A DNA stretch of 64,000 bases from Manihot esculenta. Taxonomy: Eukaryota; Streptophyta; Magnoliopsida; Malpighiales; Euphorbiaceae. The stretch covers positions 3,906,001 through 3,970,000 of the forward strand of contig NC_035167.2 of the NCBI RefSeq assembly GCF_001659605.2, in the 5' to 3' direction. Made by a program: the position numbers and the translations under genes. The first letter of the stretch is position 1. Every line of letters begins with the position of its first letter. The notes under the pieces are model-generated. The model saw only the letters and a list, made by a program, of their open reading frames with translations. It did not search any database and was not told where the DNA came from. This document shows, piece after piece, positions 54,769 through 64,000 of this stretch.

Positions 54769-55582
54769 TACGCAAGTTTCTCTCTATAGTCCCTTTGTGA
54801 CTCGATACTCTCGCATTTTTTTCTTTCTTAAACCTAATATATTCTTTCCCCTTCCCATAGAAGACGATCTAAGTCAATTGACTATCAATGAAAAAAAATA
54901 TATTGTTGTCCCTATTGAGAGTTTCGGAGATATTCCGATCGTCAGTTATGATTTTTGTATGGTGGAGAGATTTCTCACATACAATCCAATACATTTTATT
55001 TTTTATAGAAAACAAAAGCTCTTAGTTTTCATATAGAATTTTTTCGTAATTTTTTATATTTTGATGGTTGCTTCTCAATCAATAGACAAGGATTGGGAGA
55101 AAGCCTTTCATTAATGTGAAAAAGTCATGTGTCTGTTTCTGTGGTTGACTTTTCTTCAAATTTTATTGATTCGGTTATTTCGAAAGTTAATGTTCAATAG
55201 AGGTTTACTAGTTATTATGGATTTCTAGAATCGCAACGACAACGCCAGTTTTAAAATCTTATTTGAGTTTTATCTCATAGAAACCTTCTTCCGTAACTTT
55301 ATTCAGGAGACTTTAATAATTTATACTTGAGAGATGAGAAAGAAAGAGGAGCATTTTTACCAAATTATCTTATGCAGGGGTTTGATTTTGAATAATTGTA
55401 AATCTTTGTTAGACTTTATAATTGATATTTCTGTTGGATGGATTCGTCGTAATACTATTCTAACTGCTTAAACTTTAACTATAGAATCTATTAGGCATAC
55501 TCATCTCTCAATTTGGGATAATATCTTTATTTATTTGATGAAATTTTATTAATACAATCACTAGTTTTATTTAAAAAAAAAA
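54769..55582 (+). mobile_element. Internally deleted LINE with target duplication
   Basis: An 814-base insertion is flanked by the 16-bp direct repeat TAATTCAGTTATTTTT (54753-54768 and 55583-55598). The uninterrupted site is seen at 50812. It ends in an A-run (55572-55582). Inside, in order: an ORF1-like start (DDLSQLTINEKKYIVVP, then FCMVERFLTYNPIHF, resembling DUF4283); an ORF2 endonuclease piece (SVSVVDFSSNFIDSV, YYGFLESQRRQR); and the end of RNase H (WIRRNTILTA, HLSIWDNIF) with the 3' UTR. RT is absent. It moved as a short element copied by another LINE, or it was deleted after insertion. Confidence 0.82.
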
Positions 55583-55804
55583 TAATTCAGTTATTTTTAA
55601 CATTAAAGAGATTTTTCTCTTCAAAAGTGTCCTTCTTTTATTAAGTGAATAGCCAAAATAGTTTCAATCATTAATTGTTAAAATTAACTATATTTTTAAT
55701 ATTTTATAAATATTTTAATATATTTATTAAAAATTAAAGAATTAATTAATAAATTTTTTTAAATAATAATTTTTTTAAAAAATAATTCTAAATGTAAATA
55801 TTAC

Positions 55805-56135
55805 CATTTAACGAAGTTAATCCCCTGATGATTGGGCACTGGCGGTACTGGTGGTGGGCTAACCATATCATCCTTTACCTTCACCCTAGTTCATAAATTA
55901 AACTTTCAAATATAATAAATTTCCTTTGAAACTATGGGAGAAAAAATAAACAAAAGAAAAATCAAGATAATAATTATGCAAAATTACATGTGGGTATGAA
56001 GATTTCTTCTTGTTCCACCACCAGAAGCAGGAGAGATCATCATCTGCAATCCTCTGTGATGCATTGCATGATACCCATTTGAACAAATCTTCTTATCTTC
56101 AACATATCCAAGAGCACAATTTCTAGAGCACAATA
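55805..56135 (-). pseudogene. Partial duplicate of the five-exon gene (exon 2 and part of exon 1)
   Basis: The reverse strand carries exon 2 (encoding VKVKDDMVSPPPVPPAPNH, with small changes) and the 3' part of exon 1 (CALGYVEDKKICSNGYHAMH and onward). The sequence breaks off at about 56135, before the start codon. Exons 3-5 are not present. It is a gene fragment without a promoter or start. Confidence 0.85.
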
Positions 56136-59100
56136 TCATGTGGCTTTTGCTTATTTGGTTTCTTGAAGCTATAGTTTTCGGTTATACTTGCAAAGAAAAA
56201 AAAAATAATAATAATAATAATAATAAATACAAGAAAAGAAATTTATTAAGCTAAGAATGTCTTCTGTTCCTTGCAAGCTATAACTAGCTAACTTCTTGCT
56301 CTTTCATGATTTCTCAAGCAAATCCAATTTCTAAAGCTTTTATTTATTTTTATTTTTTTACTTCTTAAAAATTATTTTCTAAAAATTATTTTATAAAAAT
56401 AAATTTATAAATTTTTATATAAAAATAATTAATAAAATATTTTTGTTGAAACTTGAAATACGATATTTAATAATGAAATAAGAATATAAATAATTTTAAA
56501 TGGTTAGATATAAAAATGAATAATAAATTATTTTTATAAAATATATATGATATTATAATAGGAAGAAATTATTATTTGTTTTCATTAGCCAATTTTTTAA
56601 TTTTAAAAAATATATTAGAAATATTCTTACAATTTTAAAAAGTTTACTAATTACTCATTAAATTATTATAAAATTAAAAAATTACTATTAATTAAGAAAA
56701 TAATTAATAAATTTTTTCATATACATAATAAATAAATTGTAAATTTTTTTATAATAATAAAATAAAAATATATTTTATAATAATAATATGATGGAAGTAT
56801 AATTTTATAAAATATGTAATAAGAAAATTAATATTTATAATTTTTTAATTTTTTATTTTAATTTTAAAAAAAATAAAAATATAAAATTAATTAACTATTT
56901 AACATCTTTTATAAAATCAATCATATTAAATGAAATATTTATATTTAAAATTGAATAAATACCGAAAGCAAAGGTAATAGTATATCTAAATAAATATTTC
57001 AAAAAAAAATATCAAAAAAAAGTGTTGCAGCTATGATTAGTTGAGCGTTGTTTTCCTTAAAAAATCTAATTTGATCTTATATTAAATAAAAATAAAAAAT
57101 GTTTTATAAGCGGACTGAATGCCATATTTATCTTATAGTTTTTGAGGCAAAATTTTCTCTCCATCTTATGCTCTTCCCTCCAATAATTTCTCTCTAATTA
57201 TATTATCTTTTAAATAATAATAAATTATTATTATTATTATTTAATTGAAAAATATGTCTATTAATCACAAATCATAGGATATCAACTTTTATCAATATAT
57301 AAAAAATAAAAATAATTTTTTATGTGATTTATTAATCAGTCAAATAAAAAATATTCTACTTTAACCTATGTAAAAAAAGTTAGTTAGCTAACTCATTAAG
57401 TTTAACAAATTAGTTAGTATATTAAATTAAAGAAAAAATTATTATTTAATTTTTATAATATGAAAAATTTATTAGTTATTTTTTCAATTTTAAAAAATAT
57501 ATTAAAATATTCTTGATATTTTAAAAAATTTATTAATTAATCTTTTTATTAATTTTATCAGTTCAATATTATAAAAAATTTAAAATATCTCTGATACAAG
57601 GAGATTAATGAAAAAGAATTTTTAAGTTATAAAAATTAAATAATAAAATATTTAATAATAAAATTAATAAAAAATTAAATAATAAATTTTTTAAAATATT
57701 AAAAATATTTTAACATATTTTTTAAAATTAATAAAATAATTAATTAATTTTTCAGTGGAAACTAAGTAATAATTTTTCCTAAATCAAAATATGTCGTGTT
57801 TTAAACCTTATCGATCATTATCAATGAAAACAGAGACTTATGGGCTTAGAATTTAACTGAAATTGAATTAAAGTTGAAGCTGTATTATTAAATAAATATT
57901 TATAAAATTAATAATAATAATACTTACAAAAAAATTAAAATTTTAATTAAAAGATTTATAATTAAGAATTATATAAAGTATTTTTTAAAGAGATTTATTA
58001 TTTAATTCATGAGTATTATTATTATTAACAAGTCAGTTTCTATATTTTTTTATTTTTTTATCCGTTATTTTGTTTTAATAAAATTTCTTATTTAATTTTT
58101 AAGTGTTATCAAGTTAATTCTTACAATTTTTTAAATTTTTTTTAAAATATTTTTATTTTTTTAAATATATTAAAACATTCTTGATTATTTTCTTTTAATC
58201 AATCAAATAATTAAAAAAAATTACTATTTGGTCTTCATTAGTTAGATTTTTTATTTTCAAAAATATTTTGAAATATCTTTACGATTTTAAAAATTTACTA
58301 GTTAATCTTTATTAATTTTAGTATTTATAAAATTAAAAAATTATTATTTAATTTCTATAATATAAAAAATTTATTAATTAATCAATTGATTTTAAAAAAT
58401 AAATTAAAATTCATGAAGTGTTAAATAATTTACTAATTAATTTTTTCATAAATTTTAAATAATTTTAAATATTAAGTGCTATAAAAAATTTGAAAAGACG
58501 AAAAAATTAATTACTAAATATTTTTATAATTGTGAGGTACCAGCTAATGATTTTTCTCATACCATATGGACTGAATAGTAAACAATTAATGAATGGATTA
58601 ATTAGTATATTTTTATAATATTTAAAAATATTTAATATATTTTTTAAAATTAAAAAATCAACTAATAAATTTTTCAGAGATTATATAATAATTTTTTTCA
58701 TAAAAAAGTTTAAGATGCTTTATACTGACTAATAGATATTTTTATAGAATTGAGAAAATAATTAATAAATTTTTTTATATTATATAAATTAAATAATAAA
58801 TTATTTAATAATTAAAATTAATAAAATGATTAATTAGTAGGTTTTTAAAATTTAAAAATATTTTAATATTTTTTTAAAATTAAAAAATAATTAATGAGTT
58901 TTTTCATATATAATATAATATTTTTTTATAATAATAAAATAAAAATATATTTTATAATAATAATGTGATGGAAGTATAATTTGATAAAATATGTAATAAG
59001 AAAATTAATATTTATAATTTTTTAATTTTTTATTTTAATTATAAAAAGTAAAAATACAAAATTAACGATTAAATAAATTACGTATTTTTTATCAAATAAA

Positions 59101-59500
59101 AAATAGAAAACTACAATAAAAACGACACACTCTAAATTTCTAAATTTTTGTTATTTAAGAAAAATGACCTAAAAAGTTTTTTTATTTTTAATTGCAATTC
59201 AGTATTTGAGAGTCGATTTTTAATTTTGGGATTTTAGAGAAGAATTAGGGCATTTTACAATATAATTATTGAGGTTTGGCAAAAGCTATAACCTAATCCA
59301 TGCTTTTTAGTAAGAATTATAATTTAATCCTTTATGTTTCAATTGGTTAATAAATAGTCCTTATTAAATTTACAGATCCTCCACTATAAATTATATCAAC
59401 CAAATCCCATATCATACAAGGGAAAGAGAAAAAGAAGAATTTATATGTTAGGTGAATCCGATTAAAAATATTTAAAAAAAAATTATTATATGTAGATTTA
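56136..59500. other. AT-rich intergenic DNA with duplicated NPF-flank segments
   Basis: No gene is seen. There is an AAT microsatellite at about 56200-56225. The part 57050-57900 repeats 19700-20700 (for example CATCTTATGCTCTTCCCTCC and ATCACAAATCATAGGATATC). Two stretches near 56750-56900 and 58910-59050 are also near-copies of each other (TGATGGAAGTATAATTT). Confidence 0.65.
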
Positions 59501-59654
59501 AATTAATTAAATTAAATAGATGGATAACTCGAATTCACTTATACTAAGTAAAATTTCAAAATTATGGTGTATCGATCCACCTAAGAATTGTTGTTCTAGA
59601 ATGGCAAATATCAACTACAGAAAAATTGAACTAAATGATACCTATGCTCTTGCA

Positions 59655-62537
59655 TTACTGAAATGTGCGAGACCGCAGGAGAAGCTTATTGCTGGCCATG
59701 TCATCATATTCTTCAAGGGAGCGCCACCTCTTATACAGATTATCTCTCATCTTATTAATTATTTCAGAGCTTGTGGAAGTCAAAACAATCGCTGACTCTG
59801 CATTACCAGCTTCAATATCCATCACAGTCTGGGGAGTGGATTCCTTCCATGAATATATGCATGCAACCAGCACGTAAAACAACAGATTGCCACAGCTTAG
59901 TGCAGCTAGCTTAAAGTAATACTTATCAAGGCGACTTTCATCAACACTATCTCCAAAATAATCTTTGAATGTAACCACACAGATCACACTCAAGAACTTT
60001 CCAATACCCAAAACACAATCGTTCATTGATGATTCATAATGCTTCATAGATTCATCTACTTGACTGTAAAAAAATTCACATAGCCCATCACGAACCAGCC
60101 CTTCCATGATTCCAAGCAATATAAACTGTGGAAATAGCCAAAACTGGCTCATTGAAGTTAAATTATCAATAGAGTTCAATCTGTGAACCTCAACCTTGGA
60201 AGCCGCAACACAACACAATATTGAGCACATCATCCCCAGGCCAATTCTCAAGAGTACTATAAGTTGACGCTTTTCTTTGTTTTTGTTCCAGTGCTTAGGA
60301 ATCAAAAGATTAAACAAGTATGGAACTGTGAAACTGACCAGTGATTCAAGTGCAGAGAAAGCATTTATAGGTAATTTAAAGCCAAAGAATTTAATAGGAT
60401 TCAAACTGTCAACTTGCTCAATGAAGAAAGTGGAGCCTGTCGCCTCTACAAGAGCATAGATGAGTAAGGTTGTCCACATAGGTAGCAATCCCAAAAGCTT
60501 TTTCACTCTATTCACTTCTTCTATTGTGCAAAGCTTCCCTTGCTGCCTTTCTTGATCAGGAAAGGATGTTTCAGGAATTGCAGCTTTGTCTAAGCAACTG
60601 CATGCAAGTAAAAATATTTAGCAATGATTAGTTAAAATTCTATTGTGCAGAAAGAGAAATTCACTGCTACAAAAATGGGTTTAAAGTAGCGGCAATAAAT
60701 TGCTGCCTCGTGTATTTAAAATTTAATCATAAGTCAACAACAACAGTTTGAGAATTATTATGTTTACCTCCGTTATTGTAATATGAAACAATTCAATTTA
60801 CTTAATTTTTCGCAATGGGTTAAAAATCCTAAAACAATAATTTTATAACTGCTATATAAGCCCTAAAATGCAGTAGTGATTCACATATACAAAACCAACA
60901 TACCTGAACACCCTGAAGATTGGATTGTGAGGCAATAGAAGTACTTCATTGCTGTCTTCCTCGAAATAGACGCTGCCATTAGTAGGGTAACCTAGAAACC
61001 TTTTCAACACAGCCACCTTAAAAACTCTGAAAACAATGGAAAACAGACACTCAGTTGGTTCATGGTGGAGGTCATAACAGAAGAAGCCAGACCAAAACAA
61101 TACATAAGCAACTCCCATAATTGCTGTTGAAACTTTGAAGGCTTCTGTATATTCGAGAGGAAAAACTAATAAGCTTATCACAGATGTTACAGCACCCAGA
61201 AACCAAACTACAGACCACCACACATTTGTTCGGGCAACAACTTGGTCCTTATCAACAACGTTGTCTGCATTTTGTTCTTGAGTGTTGGTTACGTGTTTTG
61301 CGAGAAATGGTTTTAGAATAGGGCCTCGACCTGCTATGCCCACTGTCATTAGCAACATTGGTAATAATCCAGTATGAGGAGCAAAAATCAATAGCACCAA
61401 TCCCTGTATCATTGGAGACATAGTGTAAATGAGGTTAAGTAAAAAGAAAAAAATTTATAAATCGTATGTAAACTATAGACGTATGTGCTAACAATACTGC
61501 CATAGGCCGAATTTCATCTTCAACACTTAACAATACTGCCATAGGCCGAATTTCATCTTCAACACTTAAAAATATATTTTCTTGGCCCAAAAACTTTTTA
61601 CCTTTTGACAATTATAGCCTAACATTTTTAATTTTAACTAATTTAACCTAATTTTAAATATTAGTATTAATTATAGCCATGAATTTTATTAGGACATAAA
61701 TGAATAAAATATATAAATTATAATAATTTTTTTTTTGAAAAGAGAATTGAGAGAATAGGGGAATAGAATCTTAAATCTCTTAAATTTACTTAGATACACT
61801 TAATATCAAACTAAACTAAGTCCGTAAATACATAAATTATAATAAAATTTAAAGTAACATTAATAATTTAGCTGAAATGAGCATAAGAATGAAGATGAAG
61901 AAACTTACAAGAATGTATAAAGCAGTGGTGAAAGCCACAATTTTGAAATAACCCATGTGGGCATCTGCTATATGAACAATAATAAGCCTGAAAAAGGTTG
62001 AAAGGCCTTCTTGTACATTCACGATTGCTGCAGCTTTTGGAAGAGTCTGATTCTTCCAATTATCCATTATATATGTGATAAAAGGGAATATCACAGCATT
62101 CTCCACGAAGGCATGGCTCAATATCAAACCTAAAATTCATCCGATCCGCTTTAATTTTGTTTCTCTAAATCTTTAAGAAAATTTATTATTATGTGAAAAA
62201 TAATTTGTATTTAAAATTATTTTATATTGAAAATATTTTCTCCCCACATAAAAATTTTAATTTTTTTTTTTTAATCAAGAAATCATATTAACTAACAATA
62301 GACAGCAAAAATACATGTGTTTGGCCATCATAATCAGATTAATATAATATATAATTACTCTAAACTACAATTATATTGTTTTATTGCTACAAATAAATAA
62401 GTGACACATAACTGAGTCCACTGCTTATTACAAAATAACCAAATACCTGAGATGAAAAAGACTGGCTTGCAAAAAAAGATGCGACAGTGAGACCAATACT
62501 CCTTACATCGACGACTGAGACTCAAACAGCTCTTCAT
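59655..62537 (-). CDS. NPF (NRT1/PTR) family transporter, copy 3, complete, 584 aa
   Basis: Four coding exons join in phase on the reverse strand: 62537-62447 (91 nt), 62129-61909 (221), 61403-60904 (500) and 60597-59655 (943). Borders are GT/AG, and the total of 1755 nt encodes 584 aa, normal for the family. NPF proteins are 12-helix membrane carriers for nitrate, peptides or other small solutes. Visible are FVENAVIFPFITY and AAAIVNVQEGLST (helices 1-2), MTVGIAGRGPILKPFLAKH, the central loop, CLDKAAIPETS, LLGLLPMWTTLLIYA, WLFPQFILLGIMEGLVRDGL, FFYSQ and C-terminal helices. The ExxER motif usual in helix 1 is absent, so proton coupling is doubtful. It looks closest to subfamily 5, but I cannot name the member. 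The start chosen is the first ATG open into exon 2; the upstream first exon of sister copies has decayed here. Confidence 0.9.
61490..61567. repeat. Perfect 39-bp tandem duplication in the NPF copy 3 intron
   Basis: The unit beginning AACAATACTGCCATAGGCCG occurs twice in a row without a mismatch, in the intron between coding exons 2 and 3. Confidence 0.95.
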
Positions 62538-63190
62538 ATTGATGATTGAAGCAAAAAAGCATGGAGTTCAAACAGGAAAACCCTATGAACAACGTATGTT
62601 AAATATTAAATGAGAAGCATCCCTCAAAGTAAAAGAAATGAGAGAATTATTAGCAGATTTCTAAATTTTTTTAAAAAATTTACTAAATTTTATAAAATAT
62701 ACTTTTAATTTTTATATTAAAAAAATTATTTATCAATTTATTTTAATTTTAGTAAAGTAAACTTAATAGTATGAATATTCAAAATTATAAAGATTAAATA
62801 ATATATATAGTTAAAAATTATAAAAATTAAAAAATATAAATAATTTATAATAATTATTGATTTTTGTAACGGAAAAATTAAAAAGCTATATTTTATAAAA
62901 TATAAAATGTTTTAATATTTAAAAATAAAAATAAATTAATTAATTTTATAAAAATTTAAATTAAATATTAACCAAATTAATTAGCCTCAAAATGCCACTA
63001 TATCTCAAAATATCAAGTAATACATTTAACTCTTTAAAATTTTAAATTATTTTTTTTTAATTTAAAATAAGACAATCCATATTTAATAAATTATTTATCT
63101 AAATTCAACTATTGAAAAATTATCAAATTAAAATCATAATTTTTTAGCATATAAATCTCAAACATACTTAAAAATTAAAGCAAAACTCAC

Positions 63191-63250
63191 CTTACTAGCA
63201 GAAAAAAGCCATTGTTCTTCTCTCTCTTCGTATTTTGCTTTCCTTCCTTT
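63191..63250 (-). pseudogene. Decayed first exon of NPF copy 3
   Basis: The segment corresponds to the 59-nt first coding exon of copies 1 and 2 and keeps the GTGAGT donor. The ATG has become AAG and neighbouring bases differ, and joining it to the next exon would be out of frame. It may still act as a 5' UTR exon. Confidence 0.6.
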
Positions 63251-63720
63251 CTTGCTCTCCTTCTCTTCCTTTTCCAGTAATCCTTTCTTATGGAAATGAT
63301 TTCTGGTCTCTTGCTTTCATCCTTCTTCTCTTTTTCTTCTTTTCTTCTATCTTTATTTCTTCCCCTTTCCTTTTCTTTTTTTTGTTTTTAAATTTTTTTT
63401 TCCTCTTTTTACCCTTCTCTTTTTAGAAAAATTACTTTAAGTCTTTAGGCTTTTAAAAATTCTATTAATTCATTCTTATTTAAAAATTATTCAATTAAAA
63501 AACATTTCAATATTTTCTAAAATCTCCTTCGCGGTCAAACGGTCTAAATGATATAAATATTTAAAATTATAAATAATATTTTTTTAGCAGATGGACTTAA
63601 AAGTTGCATTTTATAAAATGCATTGATATTTTAATGGAGTGATTTGAAATAGAGACGAATTAATGAAATTCATAAAAAATAAAAGGATTTAATAGTCATT
63701 TACCCTTTCTCTATTATTGC

Positions 63721-63785
63721 TTCGGTGAACAAAAGTTGATCCGAAGACTAGCACAGGAGGTAGGAAAAGGTGGATCACGTGCTGT
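63721..63785 (-). promoter_or_regulatory. G-box-like module upstream of NPF copy 3
   Basis: TCACGTGC at 63775-63782 keeps the CACGTG core. The nearby TTGACC motifs of copy 1 are changed to TTGATC here (63735-63740). The module lies about 0.5 kb upstream of the first-exon region. Confidence 0.45.
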
Positions 63786-63856
63786 CTTTTAAAAACTCAA
63801 ATTACACTTTAATCCTTACTTTTATTTAAAAATCACTTTTGTACTTTGCCTTTTTA

Positions 63857-64000
63857 TGTAACAGCCCGGACGTGAACCCCGGCACTGTTACCGTTCACGG
63901 CCCAGGGCTATCCCTCGCCTGGCCTGTGCCACCTCGAGCTTTCCACTGGCGTCGTGAACAGCTCTTAACATCCATTCACCCTCACGGGTTCCTGGGGATA
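63857..64000. mobile_element. Start of a further LTR-like insertion (runs out of the window)
   Basis: The NPF upstream homology stops at 63856, and a GC-rich sequence beginning TGTAACAGCCCGGACGTG follows. A TGTAACAGCCC start is common for plant Ty3-type LTRs or other retroelements read from one end. It differs from the Tekay LTR ends in this window after the first few bases. Only 144 bases are visible, so the class is uncertain. Confidence 0.5.

Larger units (their letters stand above)
54342..56135. repeat. Duplicate of 50398-51411
   Basis: The sequence from TAATTATAATTTTCTAAAG onward follows 50398-51411 closely, including intron and exon parts of the five-exon gene. It contains an extra 0.83 kb LINE insertion. 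The left end coincides exactly with the end of the reverse-strand LINE; the right end is near 56135. Confidence 0.85.

Noticed and set aside
59520..60459. Forward frames at the 3' end of NPF copy 3
   Set aside because: They are complements of the NPF last exon, which is clearly coding on the reverse strand.
1..64000. tRNA, rRNA or small RNA genes
   Set aside because: I found no cloverleaf or rRNA-like segment by eye. The only tRNA-related sequences are the two primer binding sites.

Overview
The window is nuclear plant DNA. The evidence is spliced genes with plant-type introns, an NRT1/PTR (NPF) transporter family, a plant-type initiator-tRNA-Met primer binding site, and a dense load of Ty3/gypsy, Ty1/copia, LINE and MULE-type elements in very AT-rich DNA. 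A eudicot is likely. Euphorbiaceae (for example cassava) is my guess from general impression only and is not proven here.

Layout. 1-6157: the 3' half of a Tekay/Del-type chromovirus (called G1) with its 3' LTR, inserted into the integrase of a Tat-type Ty3 element. 6158 to about 13100: that Tat remnant, made of an integrase C-terminus, a large degenerate tandem-repeat field, and a reverse-strand extra ORF of the 'putative gypsy type transposon' kind. 14274-15780: first exons of NPF copy 1 (reverse strand), followed by a 2.2 kb tandem duplication of its upstream DNA up to about 20500. 22361-24384: a solo Tekay LTR with a 5-bp target duplication. 25100-26689: a LINE RNase H scrap joined to a copia 5' end (LTR plus gag). 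27395-28538 and 46026-48470: NPF copy 2, whose last exon is split by a 17.5 kb nest. The nest is Tekay element G3 (reverse strand). G3 itself contains Tekay element G2 (forward strand, short LTRs) inside its integrase, and a Mutator-type MITE with a TTC-repeat core inside one LTR. 49324-51473: an intact five-exon gene for a small uncharacterised membrane-anchored protein, joined upstream to a copy of NPF-type 5' flanking DNA. 52817-56135: a LINE fragment, then a partial duplicate of that small gene carrying an internally deleted LINE. 59655-62537: NPF copy 3, the only complete transporter gene (4 coding exons, 584 aa). 63857-64000: the start of another LTR-like insertion.

How it fits together. 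The backbone is a local family of duplicated NPF segments, each with the gene, its upstream W-box/G-box-like module and some 3' flank, that has been broken up by successive retrotransposon insertions. Two apparently intact protein-coding host genes remain: NPF copy 3 and the five-exon gene. All three Tekay gag-pol frames are broken, mostly by C-to-T type stop codons, so none looks autonomous. I found no wholly new molecular system. The most useful leads are the five-exon gene with a captured flank, the internally deleted LINE with intact ends, the short-LTR Tekay variant, the TTC-core MULE MITE and the reverse-strand ORF of the Tat element.
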